A DNA stretch of 64,000 bases from Solea solea (lineage: Eukaryota > Chordata > Actinopteri > Pleuronectiformes > Soleidae): NCBI RefSeq assembly GCF_958295425.1, contig NC_081136.1, forward strand, positions 29,254,077 to 29,318,076. The letters are read 5' to 3'. The notes beneath the pieces were generated by a model, which saw only the letters and a list, made by a program, of their open reading frames with translations, searched no databases and was not told the origin of the DNA. Positions 38,272 through 50,691 of the stretch are shown here, one piece after another. The number at the start of each line of letters is the position of its first letter. Positions within the stretch are counted from its first letter, which is position 1. The position numbers were made by a program, and so were the translations under genes.

Positions 38272-38874
38272 AAAGCCCATGGTTCTCTCCTCAGCAGTCA
38301 GAGCATTTGAAAAAGGCTCATTCTCTACTGTGATAATTACCCATGCTACTCTCCGATGGCACATTTGCATAATCATCATCAGCTATTCATGGAGGACACA
38401 CAAAAGATTATAATGAGGCAACAGAGAAACAAGAAGCATTTCAGGGAGCCATTGAAGAATTGCACTGAGAGGGCAGTCACTATTGCCCGATTCTGCCACC
38501 AAACAGGAAGAGAAAAAGGTAATGATCATCCGTTCAGAGCAAAGTAGAATGCTAAATGCTTCAGCCAATGAGTGCCCAAGTATTAATGTTGCATAACTTG
38601 GCATATGTAGGTTGCTGAGATGCTATATTTCCAGAGAGTTGGCGGAGAAGTGAGCAAGTGGGAAGCGTCATCCTCAACATAATTGCTGCTGCAACACTTA
38701 TAGGTGAGAGCAGCAGGTGCTTTGAGATATACTGTACCTGCCTTTATATGAACTGTTATTTCTTCAAACTGTGCGGTGCACATTAAAGCATGAGTGTCTG
38801 AGCAAAGTAGCAGATATGAGGTACCCTGTATTTTATTACATGCTGTTAATTAGCATAAATTATTTTTAAGGTTA
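37047..38874. other. Gene-free stretch
   Basis: Contains the AC18 microsatellite; no gene seen. Confidence 0.65.
38234..38269 (+). repeat. (AC)18 microsatellite
   Basis: Perfect AC dinucleotides over 36 bases. Confidence 0.97.
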
Positions 38875-39170
38875 TGCGTGAAGTGCCACAAGGTTCAGTG
38901 CTTGGACATTTGCGGTTCATTAATGACATCGTTTCCAAGTCATTGAAATGCATTATATTTGCTGATACTACTGTATTTTCTTTTTAGCGGGATAACTCCA
39001 TTATATTTGGAAACCAGGAATTTAACTTTTAAAGTAAAATCAATATTGACATTGATTAACCACGCCAAAGGCACATAGAAATCCCCCATACATGAACTAC
39101 TGTGTAAAGGTTTGGGGGAAACACATGAGAATAACACCAATTCTATTTTCTTTCTACAAAAGCAACATGA
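38875..39170 (+). pseudogene. LINE reverse-transcriptase fragment
   Basis: The frame from 38880 reads EVPQGSVLG, then FINDI and IIFADTTVF before a TAG. This is the reverse-transcriptase core (VPQGSVLGPLLFLIYINDI ... FADDT), with part of the palm deleted and the catalytic FADD box changed to FADT. About 150 bases on, KVWGKH...ITPILF in another frame matches the downstream EVWGNTYKTNxNPIF block of the same ORF. It is a decayed, frameshifted fragment. Confidence 0.8.
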
Positions 39171-40849
39171 ATGGAGAGAGACAAAGAAAAAGTGTTTGCA
39201 TTAATGTTCTTTTTTTCTACTGAAAATAACCCAAAATACACCAATCAATCAATCAATTCTGAATATGATCACTTATCCAATTTGTTCAAATAGTGCACTC
39301 GATTTTCCTACGGTGCTCAGACTCATAAATGCACTGTTATAATCAGTAATAATTACAGTTAATTCCAGGTTCCATGGAGGATGTGAGCATTTTGTAAACG
39401 AGGATATTTTTGCTTGCCTGCTCAGCAGCTGTGTGCCGTGGCTCAGGTGCGCTGCGGCCTCTCGAGGCAGACGAGATCTTATTCAGGATTTTCAGAAAAA
39501 AGGTTTAGTGCGACTTTGCGGTTGACTTGATTTAATGATACAGACATGTGCAAGAACAACAGGGACAGCTGTGCAAATTCAATTTAGTTTCTTTTTTAGA
39601 TTGGACTCTTCAAACAAGAAGACCATTTCAGTGCCAGGACACAACTAGCTTTAGACTTCTCATACTTCTTATAGGACTGTATGTAACTGTGTCATTAGAG
39701 CTGAATGTGCCATTAGTCACCGTTTGGTTATACCATTGTTAATTAACGATGCAGAGCTGAAATGCCAATTCAACAGATACTGGGCAGGACATGCATGTTT
39801 GTGTTTGTTTGAACTTTGTGTGGCTCCAATGCTGCATTGATTTTCTACCTCTCTTACATAGAACACAGGTAAAGAAAAAAGAAGCATTTGTTGCTGCTCA
39901 TGATTCCTTTCACAATGTCCTGATTCGGGGGGAATTTGTAACTTTGGGTCTTTGTAACTTCACTCAGAGAAGCAGTCGTGTTGCTCCAGGTCAAACTCCC
40001 TCTTCAAAGGGATGCTGGTAAAACTATTTTTGTTAGTCTCAATGGAGGGCAAAAAAAAAAATCATTGATCATTCTATGCAGTGTTTTTGGGACACACACA
40101 AATCTTCTATAGAGCCGTTTTCACAGCCAGGGATTACTCAACTAGAAAATGCATGTGTGCTCATCAAAGGGAATGGCATGAGCACTGATCAACGAGCCTT
40201 ACAACCTTCCACCAGGAATTGTTCAAAATAAATGTATCTCTCCTTTGAAGTGAAAGTTCTTTATTTATGGGAGTCTTTATTCCCCCCCCCGGTTCTGATT
40301 GGTTAAGGTTAAGGTAGAAAGCCAGTCAGAGTCAACGTAGATGAGGCACAGACCTGGAAAAACTACTGAATGGTTAAAAAGCATCAGAGTACAACATGTG
40401 CTTAAATCTAATTCAGGAAATGACTCATAACGTGTACATTGACTTAAACATTAATGTTAAACTAATGACAGAGATCGCAAATCAATAATTCAGGTAATGT
40501 TCATGTACGCTTGCTAAGTTAAGAACATTAGCCTTTCACATGCACGATATATACACCGCCCACATTAACTCATAAAGTAAGTTAAACCATGCAAATCGTT
40601 GCGAAGCAAATGCACGCAGCTCTGTGAAAGTGCTGCCCCTCTCTCCCCTAACCTGATAAATCCACGTTGAAGAAAGGCGTGTGTCCTTTAACTGACTGGT
40701 AAGATTAACAAGCAGATTATGCATTCAGCCATCAAGCTGGATGTGGGTAACATCTGCCCACTGTGCTGTGCAGTCGGCTACCTATTATGCGAGGCGCTCG
40801 CAGATCAGACCAACCTGCAGGGAAAAGAGGGGGGAGTTCCATCCCCGAG
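39171..40849. other. Gene-free stretch
   Basis: C10 run near 40281; no gene seen. Confidence 0.6.
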
Positions 40850-41460
40850 CCTCTCATACCCTCAAAACAAGCTCCACTTTCGCTTCCCCCGCACTCCTTC
40901 CCCTTCCTCTTTCTCCCCCTTTGTGCAGCTCCTTCACTTCACACAAACTCCCCAATGAAGGGACTTGTCATCTGTACACCTCCTCTGTGTCATGTTCTTT
41001 TCCTTCCTCCTCCTCCTCCTCTCCCCGCCCCCTCCCTATACTCTCTGTAACTTTCACTTGCTCTGCCTCATCTTTCCGGGAGTCTGTCCACTGTGACAGT
41101 GCTGCCTCCTCCTCTGGATGCCGCTGGCTTGACAGGGAGCAGGGAGGCTGAGAAAACACACAGAGACCCTCTTGCACTCTTGCCAAGATAGGTGAGGGGG
41201 GCTGGGGCGTGGGGTGTGCAGAAAACGAGATCTGACAGAAGGGGGGGAAGGAGGGAGATATATTGAGACAGAGTAAGAAAGGGAGGGAACTTAAAAGATT
41301 TAGGGTTGGGGGATGAAAAAAACTGCAGAGAGAGAAAAGAGTCAGGTTAGTCCCAAAGAGACAAAGTGGGAGAGAAAAGAGAGCGATACACAAAGATAGA
41401 ATGATTAAGAAAAGGAGATAAAGAAGGGAGCAGAGAGCAGAGACAGTGGGGATATAAAAA
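40850..41460 (+). promoter_or_regulatory. Pyrimidine-rich to purine-rich switch region with donor at 41191/41192
   Basis: From about 40850 to 41060 the + strand is almost all C/T (CTTCCTCC-type runs). From about 41195 to 41460 it is almost all G/A (GAGAGAAAAG-type runs). Between them a mixed segment ends in CAAGATAG|GTGAGG (donor from 41192). Such strand asymmetry is common around vertebrate transcription starts and can form triplex DNA. Open frames of 136 codons (+) and 219 codons (-) cross this region only because the composition avoids stops; they have no domain. A non-coding first exon ending at 41191 is possible but unproven. Confidence 0.25.
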
Positions 41461-42439
41461 AACATCCTCAGGCAATATTCCTCACCCTCAGCTCTCTCAC
41501 GGTGAACAGACAAAAACTTAGCTTTTATGCTGTAAACTTTGCTGCGTTGTCGACAGGGCTTAGGAGTGAGTGCGGCGCGGCGAGGACGAGGAATACAAAT
41601 GTTAGCTCTCCTTTGACTGCAAAACATGCGGATTAGGGTCGGGCATTAAGTTGTTACTTGTGACGTGTGATCATTCTGACAAGGGCATGGATCAACCCTA
41701 AAGACGGAGAGGAGGCAATTCATGGTCACGCTGACCTGCTGGTAATATCTCCTTAACGTTTTCACCTTTCAACATTTAAAATGGAGCGCACTCTTTTTTA
41801 AAAAAAGAATAGGTGAGATTAATTATCTGTGCGGATGAACAGCTTCTGCCTAATTACCGTTTAGCAAACATGAATTGGGTTAGCTCCAAAACCAAGTGTT
41901 AGCAGGTCACACTGTAGCCCCTGTATCTGTAACACATATCTGCTCAGCCAGCCATATGGCAGCAACTCAACGCATTTAGGCAGGTAGACGTGGTCTGCTG
42001 AATGTCAAACTGAATGTGGCATAATTGTTGATAGCAGCTGATCTACCGGGCAATCACACACAACTGTATCTAAACCTTTCAGAGAATGAAAAGCAGAAAA
42101 TATGAATATGAGTGGTTGTGTTTCATTATTACAGTTTTTCGCAAATTAAAGGTGCCATTTCTAAAATTCCGACAATTGCTACTTGCAGGTGTTTTCGTTG
42201 GAGAGTGTTTTGCATAAAACTATGCATAAATTATGAGCTGTAATTCTTGCGACGCCCCATTTTTCCTCAAAAAATCTCATCCCACGAGACTCCACTTTGA
42301 GGAAGATGGCCAAAAGCTTTTTCATCTCGATTGCCAGTACTGTGGTTGCTATGATTGTTTTCAAGAGGAAGAAATGGGAGGCAGCGGGTGAACTACATAC
42401 AATGCCATCTTATCTCAAGTAAACTGGTAGCCCCCTCCC
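41461..42439. other. Gene-free stretch between two candidate 5' exons
   Basis: ATTAAAGGTGCCATTTCTAA near 42147 resembles the start of fish MITEs with AAAGGTGC ends, but no matching right end was found. Confidence 0.55.
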
Positions 42440-42612
42440 CCTATGTCATGTCCGATGACGTGTAAATGCGAATTATGATGCACCCTCCCGTGCACATCAC
42501 GCACGATGCGAAGAAACTAATAAATTATGAGGACACGGCGTAAGAACTGATCCCGCGCTGCAACAAATCGCGTTTTACACAGATTACCAGGAATTCTTTT
42601 CCCCAGGTAAGT
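42440..42612 (+). promoter_or_regulatory. CpG-rich segment ending in CAG|GTAAGT (alternative first exon or recursive splice site)
   Basis: A local cluster of CpGs includes a CRE-like TGACGT near 42457, CACATCACGCACGATGCG near 42494 and CCCGCGCTGC near 42552. It ends in ATTCTTTTCCCCAG at 42606, directly followed by GTAAGTATC from 42607. Two readings are possible: a first exon ending at 42606, or a recursive splice point where a pyrimidine-tract acceptor abuts a donor. Both place it on the lrrn3 strand about 20.5 kb upstream of the CDS. No protein frame is supported. Confidence 0.3.
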
Positions 42613-45127
42613 ATCTTCCTAGTCATAAAAGTTCCTGCAAATGGGACTACTTGTGACAGAGAATGAGAATGAAAACCTTGACAGGTGCAGCAACAGTCTC
42701 TGAAGGGGTGGGGCTTAGGCCAATTAGCATTGCGATTGACTTTAGAAACAAGTTTTTGCTGTGAAGACGCCGTCTCACTTCAGATTAAAAAAAAAAACAA
42801 AAAAAAACCCCTGCATATTGATAACCAACTGCTTCTTTGACCACAGTTGGAGATTGAGCTTCAGGCTGTGGAGTGTGCGTGTGTGTGTAGGAGGTTCACA
42901 GAGGTGTGTGGGTGCAACTGAAACATTTTTGACTGCTTTTGAAGAACAAGGCCTGTCGATAACATGACACGCCTTACACTTGCTCATCCTTTGGCTTCCC
43001 TTCACTCTCTTTTCTTCTGTCACCGTGATGGAGTAAATTGGCCCGCCACACAACAGCCAGATAGTCTTCTAATGTGAAGTAGGTCATCACATACGGCGGC
43101 ATAATGACTCACTGCAGATCCTGCAGGTTGGCTCAGAGCATTTGTCCATTATATCTGTGGAGATGTCAGTTTGCATGCAATATAAAGATTATGTAAATTG
43201 GCAAAGCACACGCGACGTATGTTCATTTACATAGGATGAGATATTTTTAGAGCTTCCAACATGAAATAGATTATTATGCATACTATCGTAGACGGCGTGC
43301 TGTTTTTGAACTCCTTTATGGTTGCTGTTTGTGGGCATATTCACACCTCATTCATCATATCGGTGTAATTATCAGGGAGAAAATACAATTTCCTCTCACA
43401 TGTTTGTAGAGCGTACTTACTTTAATTCGATTACACACAGCATGATACACAAAGGAGAAAAAAGTAAGAACCCTTTATTCTTCCAACAAGCCAAGCGAAT
43501 ATAATAACGAGATTTTTTGGGGGACTGTGCAGATGTCCAGGTTTGTCATTTTGTTTTAACTAAAGAAAAGGCTGCATATTCTTTCTCAGACGGATGAGAG
43601 TACATACCTGCGCTACATGAGGCCTCACCATTATTTTATGAAACGCCTATGACAGGCAGCGTCTGATGCTGTCGCTGAGAAGTTGGCATTAGGGAGAAGT
43701 AGATTGTAATCCAAGCCAAGACTGGCGTCTTCAAAGGACAAGGACAGAAAAGATTTTGCTACTGCTCTTCTAATAATAAGCTCTAGATGTGTCGGAAATG
43801 ACTTGTTTGAAAGAGAAGGAGCCTATAAAAGGTAGAAGCCACAGTGGTTTACCGTTTTTCACAGAAGTGGAATAGAAACGTCCCAAATTCTCGTATTTCA
43901 AATCGAAATTTTGAGGTACTTTTACTTTACTGTTAATCTTAATTACGCTTCCATTCCAGTACAAAGGCAGTGAAATGTGAATGTTTGAACCCACTATTTT
44001 TATTTGACAGCTGAAGTTCCCAATTTTAATGGAAATCCATTAAATTGTTCATGAAATACTTCCGCTCTAGACAATGCAATTTTACCCTGTGACAACATAA
44101 AAGAAAAAATTGCCCACAGTTATGCCTAAAAGATAAGTTTGAACAGTCACAGCTCATATATAACTTTACTTTTTTTTTATAGTATATTTCTATCTTTATT
44201 ATTTAACCTGCTCATTTCGCTGCATGTTTTACTCTTTGTATCGTCCGTTTTAAAACATTATAATAATAATCATCAATCCGCTTCCATCTTCCATAAGATA
44301 AAAGCAAGGGAATATTTGGTAATAATTTCTCACTCACAAAATAATACCCGGTACACTCTCGTTTACAAAAGAAGCTCTGGGATAATTTACACATTATAAG
44401 ATATCTCGTCGATACTCTCTACACCTGCCGATGTGCATTAGGGAAATAATGTGTTCTGGAAATGTAAAAGACGGGAATTGATTCAATCTTTATTGATTCG
44501 ATCGATGTGTGTTTGTCCCGCAGCTTTGTCTTGTGGGACAGATGCAATCAAAACTGTGAAAGAAAGCAAGTTTTCACTTTTGTCTGAATCAATTCAATTC
44601 TGTGTCTAAGTGGACAGACTGCGGTTACGCTCGATTTCTGAATCATCATTTGCCCTGTAGACCTTATAGTCTTTATTTCAACTCTAAACTTAATAACTCT
44701 TAAAGAGAAGTAAGACACTAGGTGAGGTTAATGACAGCAAACACATCATTTGAGATATGACTGAAATAAAATGGTAATAATGTCTATGCCGCATGTCTAA
44801 CATGTTCTATGGTACAAATTAACATACCAGAGGAATGCATGGTGTCCTGTTGTATCCCAGGGATTTAGTTTCCTTCGGTTTTCATTAAAACCTTTTATTT
44901 TCAGGTCTGATCTAAACAGCAGCATTGCAAAGTAATTTATAAAAGGTTCTCCACATTAAAAGTGAAAGAAAAGGTGGATCAAAATTTATTTAGCCGAACT
45001 TTGTTTTGATGCATTTTCCTCAATTAATTACCTCATATCTCCTCAGATTAATCTTGAGGAATCAAAGTCTCGAGTCTTTGGAGGTACCTGACATTTAAGT
45101 TGGCCAAAGTGCACAACAGTATTCAAT
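42613..45127. other. Gene-free stretch
   Basis: AT-rich, with an A-rich run at 42787-42806; nothing recognised. Confidence 0.6.
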
Positions 45128-45422
45128 GTCTACCGCTTTATCCTCCACATGAGGGTCGCAAGGCCACTGGAGCCAATCCCAGCTGACATACAGCGAAAGG
45201 CAAAGCACAGCCTGGAAAGGTCGTCAGTCCATCGCAGGATGTCAACACACACTCTCACACCCAAGGTCAATTTAGAGTGTCCAATTTGTACTGTAGAAGG
45301 AAACCCTGACAAAAAAATAAAAACATGCGCACACTTCATGTGATTCATGACCCTTAGTTGGACCGGGTCATGAACCTGGGTCTTTTTTTTTGCTTGCCAC
45401 TACTCTGCCATGTGGTCCCCAC
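45128..45422 (-). repeat. SINE/L2-tail type dispersed repeat, longest copy
   Basis: It begins TACCGCTTTATCCTCCACAT, contains CCAATCCCAGCTGACAT, GGTCGTCAGTCCATCGCAGG and TCAATTTAGAGTGTCCAATT, and ends near the head region (CATGTGGTCCCC). It is nearly full length with interior indels. Confidence 0.7.
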
Positions 45423-46979
45423 ACAGCAGTATAAAGGTACATAATACTATCAGTCACAAGGGTCATTTTTCTACAGAACCAGTACTTTTACGTTTGATGA
45501 GTCTTGAATTGCGGGGCTTTTACGTATCGAAAAAGATGTGAGCTCAGATCCTTGACCCATCATTCCAGTGAGACAAATTCTCCTGTGAAAAGCAAGCTGC
45601 TGCATGAATTCTCTTCAATCGCTGACTTCACTCTAAAGAAAATGAGGTTTGATGCTTTCAACTACCTCGCCACCTCCCTGATAAGTTGTTTATTTGCTAA
45701 AATAAGTTTTCGAGTTTGCAGGAAAGTAAAAACTTCAGCCTGCACTCTGACTGAAATTGCCTGATTTGTGAAGAGTAGATTCCTGCAGTGTACAACACGG
45801 CTGTATTTTTCATAACACAGTCGTCTGAGGAAAGACATTAAAAGGCTTGGGGTGGCTTTGTTGCGGGATATGTATTGTTTGAGCAACACTGTGCGGCAGT
45901 GACAGTGGTCTCTTTGTGTATGGCTTTTCTCTAGAGATGATTATTCTTCTGGAGATCTCCCAAAAGACTGTCTTCAGTGCCGACAAGAAGTCTTAAGGAT
46001 TTTGCAAAACATGTAAGGCAGGGTGTGAACATGGCTCAAACTATATAGAGAAATGTAAATACAGGGTGTTCATACAGTGCCCGAGGAGGGTGAACATATT
46101 ACTTGGAAACCATATTATGTGGCACCTAAGGTCTTCAGCACAAGAAACCACTCACGCGCCTTAAATACTTTGCCTTCATCTTCAATTCTATACACAATAT
46201 TTATCAAAAACAAAAGCGAAAGTATATTGAATGAAACTTTATTCAATACGAGTGCCATGACTGCTGCCAGAGCACAAAACAAGTTTACAGATCTCCACGG
46301 CGGAGGCGGTGAACAGATCATTTTCTTTATGTCACTTGTAAAAGACCCATTTATAACTGTGAAATTCAGTCAATAAATTCTACTGCCCTCTGCGGCCTTT
46401 TCTCCCTCTGCGGAACACATCGCAAAATGTCACCATGAAATGCCTTCAGAATATTCCCCAAACTCCGCAATAAACAACAAATGAGCAAGGCATAACTCAC
46501 ACTGTAAACACCTCAGGCCTTGTCACAGGAAGCACCGGTCTCCAAAATAATGTTTCACCGTATTACATTTGATGCATATTTTTCATGGCAGGGTGATATT
46601 ATGTTTCTTTTGTCTATGAAAAATCGGAGCTCTGCCTCGACGCTGCCAAGCTGTGGTTTTATGGTGCGCCGAGTGCACCTTTCGCTGGCTTCATGGGGTG
46701 TGAACTCATCACGGTCAAATTATACAGTAAAGGTCCGAGGCAGAGAAGGCAAAAATGCAGAGTCAGGTCTAGTATAGGAGTCATCAATGCCATTCATCCT
46801 GAACATCAAAGTGTCGGGTGCTTTAGATGTTTGATCTTTGTGGAAAGTGTTTTTAGCTCTTAACAGAAGCTACTCTCCAAAAAGTATAATGTGTTACTGT
46901 TCATTTATCACTTACTGAAAAAACCCCCACCACACATTTATTTTAGGCTATACACCATAAGCCTGTAACATGTCGTTGT
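45423..46979. other. Gene-free stretch
   Basis: No gene or clear repeat recognised. Confidence 0.6.
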
Positions 46980-47520
46980 TGATAATGGGGCCATAGATAG
47001 TAACAATAATTGTGAGGGCCCTCGCCGCTGCCGGGCTGCTAGCAGATGGTGCTATGATCCTGACTTATTTTAAATGCACTGATGATTTCTGGCTGGGTCT
47101 CTTATCTCACGTATAAAGTTTCGAGCTAATCGGTCAATATATGACAAAGTTACAGAGCACTTCCTGTTTCGTGGCAAATGGTCATAATATTCTCCAAGAT
47201 GGACGCTAAATTCAAAATGGCTGACTTCCTGCTGAGTTGAGGCTTTGGTCCCGATAGACTTTTTGGTTCTTCTTGGGCTGTGACATGTTTCCACCAAGTT
47301 TTGTGAAATTTGGTGCAACTTAGTTTCACCAATGGGGGGTACTACTGCATGAATTGTACGTATTTACTTTATTATTATTTTTACCAGGTCTAATTTCTGT
47401 GCCAATGTTTAGTACTTTAAACATGCAATCCTTTTAGAAGAAAAAAATAATTCTAAATCCATGAATTCTAATAGGTTTTCTGAGCACTCACCACTGTGTG
47501 AGTGCTCGGGCCATAATAAA
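46980..47520. repeat. Dispersed fish repeat (CACTTCCTGTTT / CAAAATGG type)
   Basis: Segments GAGCACTTCCTGTTTCGTGG, TTCAAAATGGCTGACTTCCT and GTGAGTGCTCGGGCC occur in order, as in a widespread fish repeat. A perfect 10-bp hairpin lies at 47482-47507 (GAGCACTCAC / GTGAGTGCTC, 6-base loop). The limits are approximate. Confidence 0.45.
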
Positions 47521-47701
47521 ATTCTAATCACAAAAGCAACAACAGGAGAGGAGCAAAAAATCTCATTGCTTTGTTTTTTCTTCTGAAGTAATGATTCAAA
47601 GAATAAGATACGCACCAGCAGGTTTGGGAAAAATTGTGTTAGGTATCAAACAACGAACAGTATATAATGTACTGTGGAGTGCGTTAATGCATGTTGTAAA
47701 A

Positions 47702-47750
47702 GTTTCTCTGTGTGAAGGTGAGTTTCTCTGTGTGAAGGTGAGTTTCTCTT
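47702..47750 (+). repeat. 20-bp tandem repeat, about 2.4 copies
   Basis: The unit GTTTCTCTGTGTGAAGGTGA is repeated without change at least twice. Each full unit carries AAGGTGAGT, a donor-like sequence. Confidence 0.9.
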
Positions 47751-48147
47751 TGAAATACATACTGTATACAGTATAACTTTCACCGGTCAAAGAGCAGAGG
47801 AGGAGGAGGAGGTAAGAGTTTATGTTGATTATAATGCCTCTCATGTCAAAGCTGTTCAGCCCTTGAATGACGGGGTGCAAGAGCAAAGACTCACAGCTGA
47901 ATGTATAATTCCACGACATTAACAATGCACCCTCTGCTGGGTCAGAAATATTATCCCAGCAAAGAATGAATGAATCAATTCATGTATTTGAACAAACTGA
48001 AATAAAAACAAGGCAAGAATAACCAATAATATTAGGCATTTACAAAATTGTACACAAAACTACACAAAAACAGAAAGACGTCCACTTCCGTTATTGACTC
48101 AAACAGGAAACAAGGACGAGAAAAGAAAAATATTCAGAGTAAAGTGA

Positions 48148-48249
48148 TCTACACATCCGTCTCTGTCATACATAGAGTTTGTTGTGTATTGACTTGGTTC
48201 TTTAGTTCATCGTTGAGATCGTTCCATGACTTTATTAGGGTGTGAATTC
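48148..48249 (-). pseudogene. Probable C-terminal remnant of a LINE ORF
   Basis: The minus strand reads GIHTLIKSWNDLNDELKN, then a stop 16 codons later. This resembles the VWNxLxDELKN segment near the C terminus of fish L2/CR1-like LINE proteins. It is too short to assign a family. It may belong to the same type of LINE as the fragment at 38875, in the opposite orientation. Confidence 0.4.
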
Positions 48250-50030
48250 CATCTATCTATAATTATGTTAGTGGAAACAACAAATGTATCACCCTGTCAG
48301 GTGTAGGCCTCCATCCTGTTAGCGATACTGTCATTAATAGTGATACTGAGGAAACAATAAATGTGTGAAGAAGAGAGGTGTCTACCTCGCCATGCATCTG
48401 TTTTCAAACATTACAGGATCGCTGGTTTATGTGTCTCCCACGTCAACAAACAAACACACACACACACTGGCATGACTCATATCTATTAATATACATACTA
48501 TTGTGCACCTGCAGTGTGTTTAAATGACATTTCAATATTCTGCAAGCTTTTCAGAAATGGGAGTGACGTGTAAAACTCTATCGTAATTACCATCATTTTA
48601 AGTGAAGTGCACACATTAAAATCAGACACAGAGGATGTTAAACACAAAGTATGTAATGTCTGATGTGAGGGGGTTCTCAATTAAAAGAATTACAATAAAT
48701 GTACTTTGCTGATGTCGAGGAGCAGCGGGGGATCATGGGAAGTGTTGTTTTGTTGCCTGCTGTGCGTTTGAGCTTTACAGGCAGAGATTCAATGGCAGAA
48801 TGTGCGGCAAATAGCAAATGAGCAGTTGTGATCCAAATACATTACAAAATGAAACTACAAGAGACAAACGCACTAACAAGTACACGTGAATATTTCCTTC
48901 CTCACTCTGATGGTGTTTGCCAAAAATGAAATAGTCTGTTACCTTGAATGGAAAAAAGTGTCAGAATTGCTCATGCTAATGTCATCACACTCGTTTCTAA
49001 TAGATATTTTAATTCAGAAATGTTTCATTTTCTATGTTTAAAGCAGCCTGCTGATGCAGTTTTTGGATCTGAACCCTTTGGGCTGACAGATGAGGTTTGT
49101 CTCTTTCCGGGAAGCTGTGGATAACCCTGCTCGACCTCCAGGACCATCAGTTTGTAGAACATTGTGTTAGAAATCCTCCTGGGATGTGAAGGCGGGAGCT
49201 GTAGAGCTAATAGGTACAGATATCCATTTTCTTCCCTGCCTGCCTGCCGCCTTGCTTCCACATTCCCCCGCACTGCAAAAAATGTCCATCTCAAACGTAC
49301 CCGCACTCCAAATGTGGCAGCTTGCTGCTGGTCCACGCTGCCAGAGCTTGTGATGGTTTCCAAATATACAGCTGCTCGAAAAAGGAACCCAGGGGAAGCC
49401 GCTGCATTTTTGTGCTGATGTCATGCATAATTCTGACATGTTTGACCATAGAGGGCTGTATTACTTCAACCTCACATTTGGTTTTGTTAGCTCAAATCTG
49501 ATTTAGATTTTTAGTCCTGTTCAACTTGACTTAAATGTGATGTGGAAACTTAAAGATTTCAGTGCATGGACACAGATGGCAGATGTTACAGTGAATGAAT
49601 AAAATGAGTTTTTCAAAAAATGTAAATTACAATTTGAAGCTAAATAATTTCATGTCTTATAACGTTTCGTGTTAAAGCTCTGAACGCTCTGTGCCTTTCA
49701 TTTTTGTGGCACAGGAGATGTGCTGTTGATGGAATGAGGTTAACAGATTTATGTCCCTATTGAAAGATGCCATGATAGAACAATGCACCTCAGTTGTGTT
49801 GCTGTCTGTAAGGTTTTTTTTCCCCATCTTCGCCCACATGTTCAAATCATAAACACACACGAGGGACTCATGTCGTGTTTGCAAAGCTGCACAATCACTC
49901 TCATGCTAAACAGCTAAATTACTATGTAAATCTGTCTACACGCTGCATTTACACGTTACAGAGAGGAAGCATCACATATCCAATGTGGAACAATTGATTA
50001 TTGACATGTGATGTAATGTACTATACATGA
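48250..50030. other. Gene-free stretch
   Basis: Frames of 112 and 90 codons (-) and 84 codons (+) overlap at 49025-49439 with no domain; a short CA run near 48453. Confidence 0.6.
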
Positions 50031-50279
50031 CAGGGGCCTTAAACTCAAATGACCTGGGGGCCACTGAGCATGTAGTCTGGTCAGGAGGGGACCCAAGATA
50101 TTCCATTGTGACATCACAATAACAATATTTGTGACCATATCTCACAGACTTTCAAAATAAAAGTGCGGGTGATGATACGGCATGATATATCGTTCACAAT
50201 AAAATCATATTTATGATGCAAAAATGTATGTGCGTTGGGCTGCATGCAATCACTTGGAGGGACGCAAGTTTGACACGTG
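50031..50279 (+). mobile_element. Second, internally deleted copy of the same hAT-type MITE
   Basis: It shares AAACTCAAATGACCTGGGGG and CACTGAGCATGTAGTCTGGTCA-like sequence with the left end at 23997, the middle motif GTTCACAATAAAA, and the right end AAGTTTGACACGTG. It is about 249 bases long against 487 for the other copy, so roughly half the interior is missing. No clean 8-base target duplication remains. Confidence 0.75.
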
Positions 50280-50691
50280 TTTGAGCGTATAATTGCTTCA
50301 TAATAAAATAAAGTTTGGTATCCATGGCCTTAGAATGAACCTTTTATGTGCCTTGCTTATTCTGCAAACACTCTGTGTTCTGCGCCGTCCGCGCTGAACC
50401 TTTAACAACCTTTAATAAGCTGCCACATTTGACACGGAGTTCATCCTGACATCCTGAACTTCTCCCACACCAATACAACATGCCAGGTAACAGGATGGGT
50501 TTCATATTACAAGGGTAATTATGAGGTGTTATTGCCTCCAACACAGCTGTGACTGAGTCGGTTTGCCTGCTGATGATTATGGAACATGCTTGATATTTCT
50601 GTTGTGTATCAGTGAAAGTCCGGACAGAGGTTGCACTGTAGCTTCACACTGATACTCCAATTGCAGTATCTTGAAATGATGTTTTTAAAAA

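Noticed and set aside
40741..41151. 136-codon plus-strand ORF rich in Pro/Ser
   Set aside because: Same low-complexity region; reads CT-rich DNA.
40968..41627. 219-codon minus-strand ORF
   Set aside because: It spans the purine/pyrimidine-rich tracts, and the product is Leu/Ser/Pro-rich low complexity with no domain; lack of stops follows from composition.
49025..49439. 112- and 90-codon minus-strand ORFs
   Set aside because: They overlap each other in different frames with no domain or supporting context.
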